Source of the DNA: Hymenopus coronatus
Lineage: Eukaryota; Arthropoda; Insecta; Mantodea; Hymenopodidae
Reading direction: 5' to 3'
DNA: 64,000 nucleotides
NCBI GenBank assembly: GCA_030762935.1
Contig: CM060899.1
Coordinates: 16,847,001 to 16,911,000, forward strand
Shown: positions 22,077-33,335 of the stretch, piece after piece
Layout: every line of letters starts with the position of its first letter
Numbering within the stretch: position 1 is the first letter of the stretch
Program-made: the position numbers and the translations under genes
Notes under the pieces: model-generated
The model's input: the letters and a program-made list of their open reading frames with translations, nothing else
Databases searched by the model: none
What the model was told of the DNA's origin: nothing

Positions 22077-22282
22077 TGAGATTTTGAGCAGGACGGTCTT
22101 GACCGAATTCCACTTATCATTGCGACGGTCAACCACCAACACAAAACCAGAGTCCACCTCCTGCATAGAGGGCACTGAAGTCAGGTACTGAACAAGGCGC
22201 TGATATTCTGCATCTCCCAAAGTGCAGAAATTTCCCAAATCCGGGAAGGTGATAATGGGGCAGCCATCACGAGATTTTCCTC
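22077..22282 (-). CDS. Dbs/MCF2L-like RhoGEF, Sec14-domain exon 2 of 4 seen
   Basis: A 206-bp exon: phase 1 at its 5' border, phase 0 at its end. The minus-strand acceptor is TTTGTTACAG before 22282 and the donor GTATGT follows 22077. It encodes GGKSRDGCPIITFPDLGNF, then LVQYLTSVP, GFVLVVDRRNDKWNSVK and VLLKIS. The GG..RDG.P.ITFP start, YLTS.PS and the VDRR.DKW block identify the N-terminal half of the CRAL-TRIO/Sec14 domain of Dbs/MCF2L-type RhoGEFs. Trio and Kalirin differ at the DRR.DKW site. A single G from the 23391-23468 exon completes the first glycine codon. The Sec14 domain of this family binds phosphoinositides and helps place the exchange factor at membranes (established for vertebrate Dbs). 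Confidence 0.95.
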
Positions 22283-22284
22283 CT

Positions 22285-23390
22285 GTAACAAAGGTTGGCA
22301 CTATTGTAGAAGTGAACTACAAGACAACGGAACAGTCTAAGAAAAGTAAATTTAAGTACATAAACAAATACAGTTGATCCAGCATCTTTGAAAGAAGCTA
22401 GAAATCTCAATATTTTAAATATTTGTCTTTAAAGCGGAGCCAGATGTGGAACACCACTTGCTATTAAATTTAACATGTTTTCAAATCCACCTGCTCCCAT
22501 TTTGAGAACTGTTTGGCATGTTGAAACATCCCACAAAAATAAAGAGATCTCATGAAAGTCACAAATTGTTGCATTGCTTAAAAAGTTTCACTTTCAAAGT
22601 TCAACCAACAGACATCAAGATACCCAATTTTTCCTTACTTTATTCTGCATGTCAACAAAAAGCACAAGCATCTATTATTGGTTGCTGGGTATATAACCAC
22701 TTATTGAATAGAAATTAGTTCTGCGTTTAAAATAGTAGTCTGCCTTCATATATTCAAAGTATCACGAGAAACTGTAAGCACAGCATCAAATAAAGATGTG
22801 GAGGCACTAACTCATTTGTATATTAATAGAAATATTGTGAAATGTATGCAAGTTATTTATCAGTTTTACTTTTTCTAATATTTACCTGTAAACAGAAGAA
22901 ATATACTGCATTCTACTGAAACATCTGACACTTAAATTTCACCAAAAATACAGGTTTTAATGTTCATGATTTATGTTGCCTTAGCTACCTAATTTACCAA
23001 ATACAGCCCCCTGCATCCTCTTTTTATTCCCAACGCTGAAGAGGGCCATTAAAGTATGTCTTTTTGCCACCAATTGATAAGATAAAAACAGAATTCCTAA
23101 AGGAGCTGAACACCTTAATGAACACTGAGCTCCAGAAGTGCTTCCAAAGATAGAAAAATACTGGTACAAGTGTATTACATCTGAGAGGAATTACGTTGAG
23201 GGGGATGAGTTGATGTGGATGAATAAATAAATATTCTTTAAGAAAAACTAAAATTACCATTTTTTGACCACATCTTGTATATGTACTGGCAGTCCTTTGC
23301 AGTAATTAAAATTCTAACTTTTATTCTGAATAAAACTTCTAGCAAGACTGTCCATTTAATAGTGTTCCAATGACATTGTAAATATATTAC
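22285..23390. other. Intron, no recognised feature
   Basis: A 1.1-kb intron between the two 5' Sec14 exons. No transposon recognised. Confidence 0.6.
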
Positions 23391-23468
23391 CTGTTATGAT
23401 GGCATACTGAGCATGCAAGAGATCAGCAACATCTCTCACAGCCAACTCTCCACTCTCCATCACATCAT
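23391..23468 (-). CDS. Dbs/MCF2L-like RhoGEF, Sec14-domain exon 1 of 4 seen
   Basis: A 78-bp exon, phase 1 at both ends. The minus-strand acceptor is TGTTACTTACAG before 23468 and the donor GTAATA follows 23391. With one upstream G it reads DDVMESGELAVRDVADLLHA followed by QYAIIT, and joins GGKSRDG of the next exon. The ADLL..QYAI..GG arrangement is how the Sec14 domain of Dbs-type proteins begins near the N-terminus. The initiating exon must lie at higher coordinates and was not found. An HM copy starts only about 45 bp beyond the acceptor. Confidence 0.9.
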
Positions 23469-23513
23469 CTGTAAGTAACAAGATAATTTATATTAATGCT
23501 TGTAATTTTAATG

Positions 23514-24230
23514 TTAAAAAAATCTGATGTGTTCCATTCCCATGACTTTCTCTACATCTCTGCAGCAAATTATTGTGAAAAAGCTTATGTTTCTATTTAC
23601 TTTATGCTAATCGAGAAAAAATTAGCAGAAATAGACGTATTACTTGCTTCCTTATAAGTAGAAGCGAAATAAGGGAGTACCATAGGTTAAAGTGATAGTC
23701 AAAAGCTGGTTGTTATGTAACTGAAGTTCCTTTGTTTGTATGGACAGGAGTTGACAAATTCCTGTTTGAGAAAAGTATGCTTTTTAAAGGTGAAACCAAA
23801 AACAAGGAATATCACAAAAACGATCAACTCCACAAAAAAAATGTATACAACATAGGTTGTGTGTTTTAACGTGCTCTACATTTTTTGTGAGGTAAGTTTT
23901 TGTCCATCTCTTACAGTTTAGCAGTTATGCAGAATTCCGTAAAATTAATCTAGAATAAAGTAGTCTTCAGAGGTTATTCCAGAAAATTTAAGATGTACAC
24001 TCTATTTGTTAGGTAAATATCTTTAATATACAGTATTTTAATCAAAATCATTAGAGCCATTTTTAAGAGAATCAAAAATTTCGAAAAAAGTTCCATGTAA
24101 AGGGTAGTTTAGGGTGGAGGAATTTTTCTCAAAATCTTTGTGTCGCATCCCTGGAAGATACTAAATTTACATACCAAGTTTGATATTTTACCGACTTTTC
24201 ATTTTTATGTTAGCATATTCACAGACACAT

Positions 24231-24297
<67 letters not shown>

Positions 24298-24445
24298 GAC
24301 CTTTTTCTGAAAATGCTTTTTTTGGTTACAGAGGGCCCTAAGATTTATATTTCCGGTGAAATCTCGGTATCAAATTTTTGGGTGGAGCGCAATACCTTCT
24401 CGATACACTATATTATGTACATAGTGCATATAGAGAAAGTAAAAA
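23514..24445 (+). mobile_element. HM-family copy 4 (subfamily A)
   Basis: Nearly full length. It begins AAAAATCTGATGTGTTCCAT with ACTTTCTCTAC. It contains a (CA)n tract of about 31 units at 24233-24295. It ends with the hairpin TGTACATAGTGCATATAGAG and AAAGTAAAAA. Confidence 0.95.
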
Positions 24446-24585
24446 CCTTTATAACATTTTATGTACTAAATTGTACCATAACTGTTTAAATATTCCACAC
24501 CTAATTAATAAAAGTTAGTGATCCCATGCCTATCCTGCTGACAAACTTCATAATGGAGCATGCAGAATAAACAAAATCGAATTGC

Positions 24586-25143
24586 AAAAAATCTGATGTG
24601 TTCCATTCACATACCTTTCTCTACAGCTCTGTGATAAATGATTGTTAAAAAAGTTTATTCTTCTATCTACTTTATTCTAATCCAGATAAAATTAACATAA
24701 ATAGTTGTATTACTTGCTGCCATGTAAGTAGGAAATATACTACGCTAAAGCAATAGCCAAATCTTTTAAAAGCTGGTCGCTATGTGATTTGAAAGTATTT
24801 TAAAACTGAAACCCATAACGAGGAATATTTCAGAAATGGGCAGAAAATAAAGGACAAATTATGTATTTTAATGAGATCTACATTTTTGGTGTTTAATTCT
24901 TGTCTATCTCTCTCTTGAACATTTAATATTTTCATCAAAATCATAGTCATTTTTGAGAAAATAAACATTTTCAAACATTTTTCCATGTAAAGGGTAGTTT
25001 GGGGTAGGGAAATTTTCTTGAAAATCTTTGTGTCACATCCTTGGGAGATATTAAACTTAAACATCAAGCTTGGTATTTAACAGACTTTTTGTTTTTGAGT
25101 TATGCTGCTCATAGATACACACACTAAACCTTTTTCTAAAAAT

Positions 25144-25176
<33 letters not shown>

Positions 25177-25287
25177 CAGGGATTCTCATAACAAATATCT
25201 CTGGTGAAATCTGGGTATAAAATTTTTGGGTGGAATACAATACCTTCTCTATATGCCATGTATATAGTATGTGTAGAGAAAGTAAAA
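24586..25287 (+). mobile_element. HM-family copy 5, internally deleted
   Basis: It starts AAAAAATCTGATGTGTTCC and ends GTGTAGAGAAAGTAAAAAA. A middle segment of about 150 bp is missing. The microsatellite is reduced to a few CA units, and a run of about 36 T lies at 25143-25178. The TATGCTGCTCATAG variant groups it with copies 7 and 9. Confidence 0.92.
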
Positions 25288-25289
25288 AA

Positions 25290-25580
25290 TGCATTTTATG
25301 TGGTGGCAGTAGAGGCTGCGGCAGGGGTTGGTGGTAACATGAACAATAACCATAACAATAAAATTTGTTTAGTCTTTCAACAGTAGTGCAGGTAGCCTTT
25401 GGCACACTCCTAAAATGGTTGGTCACAATATTAGTTAATGTCTGTGAAGAATTCGGCAACCTCATTTCACGCTCCGAGCAGGCTTGCCAGATTTATTTCA
25501 CATAATATTGCTGAATTATTTTAAAAATTGCAAAATTGATATTGAAGTTGCCCAATTAATTTCACAGTGACGTTTTCTTT
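25290..25580. other. No recognised feature
   Basis: AT-rich spacer between an HM copy and a small MITE. Confidence 0.4.
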
Positions 25581-25581
25581 G

Positions 25582-25747
25582 TAGGGGGTTCAAAAAAGTC
25601 TCCAAGATTTGGTGTAGGGAGATTTTTTGGGGGGGGAGGGCTCTTGTTTCTTAAGATCAGACTATTGGGTTCTTCAGTAGGAGAAAAAAAAAAAACAGCA
25701 GCTACAGTCCACACACCAAATCTTAAGAGACTTTTTTGAACCCCCTA
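25582..25747. mobile_element. Short MITE with about 35-bp inverted ends
   Basis: The left end GTAGGGGGTTCAAAAAAGTC (then TCCAAGATTTGGTGT) is mirrored at the right end by ACACCAAATCTTAAGAGAC and TTTTTTGAACCCCCTAC. The loop of about 95 bp is G- then A-rich and non-coding. It can fold into one long hairpin. Superfamily not assigned. Confidence 0.8.
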
Positions 25748-25749
25748 CA

Positions 25750-26480
25750 AAAAAGTGATATTATTTGGGAGCCTTTTAAAGCCATTTATTTAGTTCAGGA
25801 TCACAAACCCACTCCACTTTTTATTAATGCTTCATTATACCCTGCCTTTAACTGCATGGTCATATCGGTGGAATTTTCCTTTGGAACATATTGCCAACTG
25901 GTCATAGTAGTGACTAAAAGCATACAGTATAACTATACATTTTAATATATTATTTAATTTGTGAAACAATATAACATATACAGGAATAATTTTAAAATAC
26001 TTTCATGATTAAAATATAGCCCAAAAATTCTCAAATTGCCTCAATTAAAATTCGGTGGCAAAGTCATTAATTTAGTAGCCCAATCTGCAAGTTTTTGCCC
26101 AATCTGGCAATCCTGGCTCCAAGCACCATCACTACAGAAACAATAATTGCTTTCAGTGAAGAATGTGTGTCTGATGGTTAGGCACTGCCATTTTGACCCC
26201 AAGGTCGTGGGTTCAAAACCAATGGTTTACTGATATAGATATGCATAAAAGCAACAGCCTTGTGTTAGATTTACTAGTGGGACGAAATTCTGGCACATCA
26301 ATTATGATCCTAACAATTGACAGTGTTATTAACAAACATAGCATATTGCAATACAAGTGTGTTTAGTGCACTATTGCAGAAACGTGGAAAAATTTGAAAA
26401 GATGAAACAAATGCGGGAATGTTAACTTACATCCAGTAATAACAATATCAGTAAGTAGTAGAAATTAGTCACATTGTCCA
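25750..26480. other. Mostly unassigned; tRNA-like SINE remnant near 26165-26225
   Basis: At 26165-26225, CTGATGGTTAGGCACTGCC and GGTCGTGGGTTCAAAACC look like a decayed tRNA-type head (A- and B-box positions). No body was recognised. Nothing else is seen in this stretch. Confidence 0.4.
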
Positions 26481-26487
26481 AAAAATA

Positions 26488-26757
26488 TATGATGGAGAAT
26501 GTTTTAGAGGTGGCAAATACACAAAAAAACTGAAGCAAAAATTAGACTTGTTTCCAAATTCTACATTACTATTTTGGAATATTGATCGAGATTTAAAAAA
26601 TGAATTCTGCAATACTGAATCTGATCATGAAGATGCAGGAAGAGCTGCATCTGATTATTTCTATTGAGCTGCTACAAACTCATCAGCAAACAAAACTATG
26701 AAATTGTTAATAAATTATGCTAATTCAGCAACAAAAGAAACATTAGGAACTGTTTGA
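26488..26757 (+). pseudogene. Unidentified protein-coding relic
   Basis: A 90-codon plus-strand frame broken by a single TGA. It reads YDGECFRGGKYTKKLKQKLD, LFPNSTLLFWNIDRDL, ESDHEDAGRAASDYFY, then (after TGA) AATNSSANKTMKLLINYANS and a terminal TGA. The composition looks like real protein: acidic patch, aromatic FWNID, and balanced residues in an AT-rich setting. I do not recognise the family. It has no splice signals that I trust; it may be a transposon relic or an exon of something unknown. Confidence 0.35.
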
Positions 26758-26759
26758 CA

Positions 26760-27125
26760 ACAAAACTAAATCTTGAACCTGTTCCTTCACACAGAATGAG
26801 GGACTTTCCAAAATAGTGAATAATTATGATATTTATTTTATTTCTCTTTCTATTGCTTTCTACAAGCGAGACAAAAACCTCCAAATCAGCTGCCCGGAGT
26901 TTTTCCACTGGGCTAGTGGACACAAGATTTAGCACTGCTGCTGTAAACAAGGTCATAATTCTGATGCAGGCTTGCTCTGCTCTGGAATAGCACTTCTGAG
27001 TTGGCAGTTATATGATGGAAGTTATTACAAGTGATTTAATTTTTTGTCCTGTACTTAGAGTATTATGGCTCAGCATATGTTTTCTGCTGCACAGTATGTA
27101 TTTATAATTTGTATGTGTTAACTCA
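26760..27125. other. No recognised feature
   Basis: AT-rich sequence preceding the SINE. The minus-strand frame 26720-26956 has no motif. Confidence 0.4.
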
Positions 27126-27127
27126 GT

Positions 27128-27375
27128 CATGGCCACGCCGTGGCCGAGTGGTTAGACCACTCGCCTCTCACCTAGACAGTCTGGGTTCAATCCCAAGCGA
27201 CCGCATGTGAGATTTGTGGTGCACAAAACGACACTGGGGCGGGTTTTCTCCGTGTTCTCCGGTTTCCCCCGCTATTGCATTCCACCAGTGCTCCATCTTC
27301 ATTCATATCATCAGTGTCACCGCCTGCGGTGCCATAAGTAGTTAAAGCGGGCGTTAAACAGTACCCAAAAAAAAA
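27128..27375 (+). repeat. tRNA-derived SINE, well preserved
   Basis: The head has an A box (TGGCCGAGTGGTTAGACCAC) and a B box (GGGTTCAATCCC) about 40 bp apart. The GC-rich body contains GTGAGATTTGTGGTGCAC, GGGTTTTCTCCGTGTTCTCC, GCATTCCACCAGTGCTCC and AAAGCGGGCGTTAAACAGTA. It ends in an A-rich tail at about 27366-27378. The same family is present on the minus strand at 1875-2105. Confidence 0.95.
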
Positions 27376-27499
27376 TAAAAACTCGTCAGCTTGCCAAGTG
27401 AAAGTGCGATTTGCAGAAAGATTATGGAGAATGAGTTATAGGGTCAATTTTTTCAAGTCAACAGTTGATGCCCATACATACGTGAATACAATTTTGCCC

Positions 27500-27865
27500 T
27501 CTTTCTTTTAGAGAAGTAACAGACGGTGTGCATGATTTTGCCTTTTTTCAACAAGACTCTGCAACAGCTCATACGGCCAATCTTTTGATGAGAACAATTG
27601 AAAGTGTGTTTCAGAATTATTAGTAGAGATTTGTGGCCCCCTCAATCTGCCGACCCAACCTCCTGCGATTTCTATCTCCGAGATAAATTAAAACATAAAA
27701 GTGTATAAGACAAACTCATACACCCTGGAGGAATTAAAACAAAATATTGCCAGCATTTCTTAAGATGAACTACGACGAGTGATGGATAGTTTCCTAAAGA
27801 GGTGCCAAAAATGTATGGACAACAGCAGTAGCCAGTTTCGGCATCTCCTTGATATGTAAAGCCTT
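27500..27865 (+). pseudogene. Tc1/mariner-superfamily DDE transposase relic
   Basis: The plus strand encodes FAFFQQDSATAHTANLLMRT (catalytic Asp in QQD.ATAHTA), a decayed block where PRSPDL would stand, then SCDFYLRDKLKHKSV. After a frameshift it gives YTLEELKQNIASIS, DELRRVMDSFLKRCQKCMD and a final QFRHLL. This order matches the C-terminal catalytic half of insect transposases that carry FQQDGATAHTA. It has several stops and at least two frameshifts; no termini were found. Confidence 0.85.
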
Positions 27866-28410
27866 TAAAAGTAGTTTTAAAATTATTGTATTGCTTCATG
27901 TGCACCTTTCTACGATAGCGACAGATAGCAACAAGCACTGAGGAGATGGAGAGGCAAAACACTGTGCAGCCATTTTATACTTTTTTTATTCACTCATTGC
28001 TTAACTTCAAGTATTGTATCATTAATGCATTGAGTCAGGGTAACACCACTTCCTCATATCTTATTTATTCCACTACTGTGAAGGGACTTAGGAACTGTAT
28101 AAACAAATTACAATATTGCAATCTTTATGGTTGATTTCAGCCCAGACACTTAACATATGCTATTAACAGTGGTCAAGACCTAATGTAAATAATATACCAG
28201 CAATATCATATTACTGCTATTCATTTCAAAGAATTCTTATGATAAATCTACACAATAAAAACTGCATTTATTCATCCATTACATGTTGTATACATTTATT
28301 TTTAAACTGGCTATTTCGTTCATGACACATGATCATAGGAAGTAGCCCATCCAGTACATTGGTGCATAAAATTACAACAAATCAGAACTCATTAACTCTG
28401 TATTTTAATA
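27866..28410. other. No recognised feature
   Basis: AT-rich spacer. Confidence 0.4.
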
Positions 28411-29381
28411 TTTTTACTTTCTCTACACGCACTATCTACATAGTGATTAGAGAAGGTATTGTATTCCACCCAAAAATTTGATACCGAGATTTCACCAGAA
28501 ATACACATTTTGGGTCCCCCTGAATCCAAAAAAAGCATTTTTGGAAAAAGAGTGTGTGTGTGTGTATGTGTATGTGCGTGTGTGCGTGTGTGTGCGTGTG
28601 TGCGTGTGTGCGTGTGTGCGTGTGTGCGTGTGTGCGCGTGTGCGCGTGTGCGTGTGCGTGCGTGCGTGCGTGCGTGTGTGTGTGTGGGGACAGCATACCT
28701 CAAAAACAAAAAGGCTGTTAAATATCAAACTTGGTATTTAAGTTTGGTATCTTCCAAGGATGCGACACGAAGATTTGCAAGAAAATCCCCCCACTCCCAA
28801 CCACCCTTTACAAGGAACTTTTTTCGAAAATTTGTATTTTCTCAAAAATGGCTCACACAATTTTGATTAAAATATTGTATATTAAAGATATTTACCTGAC
28901 AAATAATATGTATATCTTGAATTTTCTAGGAATAGCCTCTGAAGACCATTTTATTCTGGAGGAACTGTGCATAAATGCTAAACCGTAAGAAATGGACAAA
29001 AACTTACTACACAAAAAATGTAGAGCACATTAAAACACAATTTATGTTATATGATTTTTTTTTGAGGAGTTGATTGTTTTTTAGATATTCCTTGTTTTTG
29101 GTTTCAGCTTTGAAAAACTTATACTTTTCTCATACAGGAATTTGTCAATTCATGTCCATACAAACAAAGGAACTTCAGTCACCTAGTAACCAGCTTTTGA
29201 CTTCACTTTAACCTATGATACTCCCATATTTCACTTCTACTTACAAGGAAGCACGTAATAAGACTGTTTCTGCTAATTTTTTATCGATTAGCTTGAAATA
29301 AAGAGAAGAATAAGCTTATTAACAATAATATGTTACACGGAAGTAGAGAAAGTCATGTGAATGGAACACTTCAGATTTTTG
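28411..29381 (-). mobile_element. HM-family copy 6 (subfamily A) with long GT/GCGT tract
   Basis: It starts TTTTTACTTTCTCTACACGC with the hairpin CACTATCTACATAGTG. It carries a variable GT/GCGT microsatellite of about 135 bp at 28551-28686, and ends GTAGAGAAAGTCATGTGAAT then CACTTCAGATTTTT. At about 971 bp it is the longest copy; the extra length is microsatellite. Confidence 0.95.
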
Positions 29382-29932
29382 TTTATTATTACACCTAGGT
29401 GCAATTGTTTTTCTAAATTTATTGTACCTGAGTGCATTTGTTTTCTCTCTGAATATCAGTGTGCAGTGATATTTCCGTACATAAATGCAGAAGTTCCAAT
29501 AGACATATTAATTGCAATCATTCTTTACTAAGCCAAAATAATATAATGTAGCAATACAAAGATATCTGAAATTTATGATATGGACATCAAGTTGCAGTGA
29601 TTTTGATGCAAATATACGTCAAGACAAATGGAATTTTAGGATTATTATTCTGTGTGTCCACATAGGCTAATCACCGTTATTTTATTCATGAACTAGTCTT
29701 ATTAAACACAACTCGAGCTACAACTTTTCTCTAGATAAAAGTTGGAGCTCTCGTTATATAACTTATGGTAAATATTTTCCTAAATTTGAGATTTACCTCC
29801 AACAATTTCTCTATTGCTAGGTACCTCATATCTTAATTAAACCAACATTTCAATATTATCTTGTTATCAATGTATATCTTATCTATATTATTATTTGGGA
29901 GGCTTTTTAGATACAGCAGCATAGCATAAGTA
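29382..29932. other. No recognised feature
   Basis: AT-rich spacer between inverted HM copies. Confidence 0.4.
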
Positions 29933-30757
29933 TAAAAATCTGATGTGTTCCATTCACATGACCCACTCTACATCTCTACAACAAATTATTGTTAAAAAGC
30001 TTATTTTTCTATATACTTCATGCTAATCGAGAAAAAATTAGCAGAAATAGTCTTATTACTTGCTTCCTTGCAAGTAGAAGCAAAATAAGGGAGTGCCATA
30101 GGTTAAAGTGACAGTCAAAAGCTGGTTGGTATGTGACTGAAGTTCCTTAGTTTGTATGGACAGGAGTTGACAAAATCCTGTGTGAGAAAAGTATAAGTTT
30201 TTAAAGCTGAAACCAAAAATAAGGAATATCTCAAAAATGATCAACTCCACGAAAATATGTGAATAAATTGTGTTTTAATGATCTCTACATTTTCTATTAA
30301 GTAAGTTTTTGTCTATCTCTTATGTTTTACCAGTGATGAAAAGTGCATTCAGAATAAGAGGCTATTCCCAGAAAATTCAAGATATACATTTTATTTGTCA
30401 TGCAAACATCCTTGATATATATCATTTTTATCAAAATCAATAAAGCCATTTTTTAGAAAATTTAAATTTTCGAAAATTTTTCCATATAAAGGATGGTTGG
30501 GGTTATGTCGCATCCTTGGAAGATATTGAACTTAAATACCAAGTTTGGTATTTAACAGACTTTTTGTTTCTGAGCTATGCTGCCCACAGATACACACGTG
30601 GTCATTTTTGTAAAAATGTTTTTTTTTTTTTTTTTTTTTTTTTGGATTCAGAAGGTTTCAAAACATACATTTCCAGTGAAATCTTGCTATCGAATTTTGG
30701 ATACAAAACAATACCTTCTCTAAATGCTATGTAAATAGTAGTATAGAGAAAGTAAAA
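29933..30757 (+). mobile_element. HM-family copy 7, outer left arm of the palindrome
   Basis: It starts AAAAATCTGATGTGTTCCAT and ends TATAGAGAAAGTAAAAAA. The microsatellite is reduced, and a T run lies at 30618-30644. It shares the GAGCTATGCTGCCCACAGAT variant with the inverted copy at 34294-35183, in line with both belonging to the duplicated arms. Confidence 0.93.
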
Positions 30758-31148
30758 AATATATTATTTTTCTCTAGGGAACAACAATAAATGACACGTG
30801 GAATGACAATAAGTGACATTTCTATTGTTTAAATAACCACCGCATGCAACACTACCGTTTCCAATGTTACCGGTCAGCCTGCTTAAATTGAAAACAAGCT
30901 CAGTTTTCTGATGTTAATCAGCATGTAAGGTCTATAAAGCATATTAAAAGAAATTTGTAAAAGAGAAGGCAGAGAAAGAAAATAATATGTGTTGACATTA
31001 AAACAAAAATTAAAATTAATTGAAAGTTTGAGGAGGAGGAAATTGCTGCAAAACTAAGTGCTGATAATGGCATTGGAATGCTGTTGGGACATTAAAATGA
31101 ATAAGCAGAAAATACAGGATTTTGTCAGCAGTTCTAATTCTCAGTAAA

Positions 31149-31954
31149 AAAATATTCTTAAGAAGCTTATTTTTCTATTTTCTTCATGTTAATCAAAAAA
31201 AAAAAAATAGCAGAAATAGTCTTATTTCTTACTTCCTTGAAAGTAGAAGCTAAATAAGGGAGTACCATAGGTTAAAGTGATAGTCAAAAGCTGGTTGCTA
31301 TGTGACTGAAGTTCCTTTGTTTGTATGAACATGAGTTGACAAATTGTATGAGAAAAGTATAAGTTTTTCATAGCTGAAACCAAAAACAAGGAATATCTCA
31401 AAAACAATCAACTACACGAAAAAATATATATCACATAAATTGTGAGTTTTAAAGTGCTCTACATTTGTTGTGTGGTAAGTTTTTGTCCATCTCTTACGGT
31501 TTAGCAGTTATGTAAAATTATGTAAAATTGACCCAGAATAAAGTAGTCTTCAGAGGCTATTCTCAGAAAATTCAAAATATACATTTTATTTGTCAGGTAA
31601 ATATCTTTAATATACAATATTTTAATCAAAATCGTTAGAGACATTTTTTAGAAAATCAAAATTTCCGAAAAAAGTCCCATATAAAGGGTAGTTTGGGGTG
31701 GGGGGATTTTTCTCAAAATCTTCGTGTCGCATCCCTGGAAGATACTAAACTGAAATACCAAGTTTGGTATTTTACTGCCTTTTGTTTTTGAGTTACCACG
31801 CACACACACGGACCTTTTTCTGAAAATGCTTTTTTTAGATACAGGGGACACTAAAACATACATTTCCGGTGCAATCTCGGTATCAAATTTTTTGGTGGAG
31901 TGTGTTACGTTTTCTATACACTATGTACATAGTGCATGTAGAGAAAGTAAAAAA
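31149..31954 (+). mobile_element. HM-family copy 8, 5'-shortened, inserted in the palindrome arm
   Basis: It starts inside the family at TATTCTTAAGAAGCTTATTT, lacking about 50 bp of the left end. It ends GTACATAGTGCATGTAGAGA and AAGTAAAAAA. The right arm of the palindrome preserves the uninterrupted site, with a single A run where this copy now sits. Confidence 0.93.
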
Positions 31955-32049
31955 GCATAAAGAGATCTACATTCAATGTATTAGAATCTCTCTTTTGTAA
32001 TGGTTTAGTCAAAAACAAGCAGGTGTCATTGTTTAATACACGATGTGTG

Positions 32050-32540
32050 CTGAAAAGGCATAATTTTTTATGAAGCTCTAGGGAAAATTTCCTATTTACA
32101 TATGTATGCTCTAATTTAAAAGTATTAAGTTATAGGTTTCTCGATTATTTGTGCATCTTCTCCCCCACATTACGCTGAATAATCAGGAGTATATTTTACT
32201 GTCATAATATGAGAATCAAAAATAAGACATTGAGTTCACAGTATAAGAATTTGAAACCTGGCAAGATGCAGACTGGACAAAATATTTACTACCAACCTGT
32301 TTATATTTTACAATAAAAATGTATGAGAATTATATAGGTGTTTAGGGTATGTATTCAACAATCCTATCTGGGATGTCTTTCAAAGTGCTTCCAGCCATTG
32401 ATTTGTAGTATTCAAAATGCAAAAGAGAATTCTAAGGTTAATAAAACAAGTATCAAACCAAACTGCAGTAAGCCAATCTTTGATAAGTGTTAATAGTTTT
32501 TTTCACACAAGCCATACGCAAGACAGAAGTTGGATGGCAA
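32050..32540. other. Left-arm segment without recognised content
   Basis: AT-rich; no partner seen in the right arm and no gene. Confidence 0.4.
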
Positions 32541-33335
32541 TTATGCAGAACTTGGGCCGCTATAAAAATTGAATAAAATCAAGTGTGACTGATTGACTTT
32601 GTGTTTTTGATGACGATTTCAAAAATCGTATTTGTCAGAAAAGCAGGTGGTGTTTTTTTACTGTAGACAAATTTTGTGCATGCTGGAATGGTTGGTACTT
32701 TGCATATATGTCAAATATTTACCAAATAATTATATATAAACAACTATTATATAAAGAATAAATGGTTTTATAATATTCTGAAACATATTTTTCAGCAAGT
32801 ATTACCAAAATAGAAAATTAGAAACACAAATTTATATACTCACACACACTAACCTTAATGGACTCAAACCTTACCTCACACTAAATTTTAAAACCACCAG
32901 ACCCAGAGGTTTCAGATTAAAAAAAAAAAACTCACAGAAACACACTAACTGTTGAATTATTCCTATGGGTTTTCAAAAGGCGATAATCCTGCGAAGAGCG
33001 ACATATGACATTCTTGCATACCAATAGATACAGTGTCTTCTGCTAGCAACAAAACCAAGCTTTTTCATTATAAACCCAGTATTTCAGCATATATCTACAT
33101 ATTATAAAACCGTTTTTATTCATATAATACTCATTTATGTATAATTATTTGGTAAATATCCATCATATATGCAAAAGGCCAACCATTCCAGTATGCGCAA
33201 GTATTCGTCTATAATAAAAAAAGAAAAACAAGTTTTTCTGACAAATAAAACTTTGAAATCATCATCAGAAATACAAAGTCAATCACACTTGGTTTTATTC
33301 AATGCCCAAGTTCTGCATAATAACCAGTTGGATAA

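Noticed and set aside
22930..22975. Weak similarity to an HM segment (TTTCACC.AAAATACA.GTTTTA)
   Set aside because: Too short and isolated; neither HM end nor any other internal block is nearby.
24229..24300. CA arrays considered as CRISPR-like or recombination arrays
   Set aside because: Pure dinucleotide runs without spacers, located at the same relative position in each HM copy.
28392..28866. Several frames of His-Thr or Cys-Val repeats
   Set aside because: They are read-through of the GT/GCGT microsatellite inside an HM copy on either strand, not genes.
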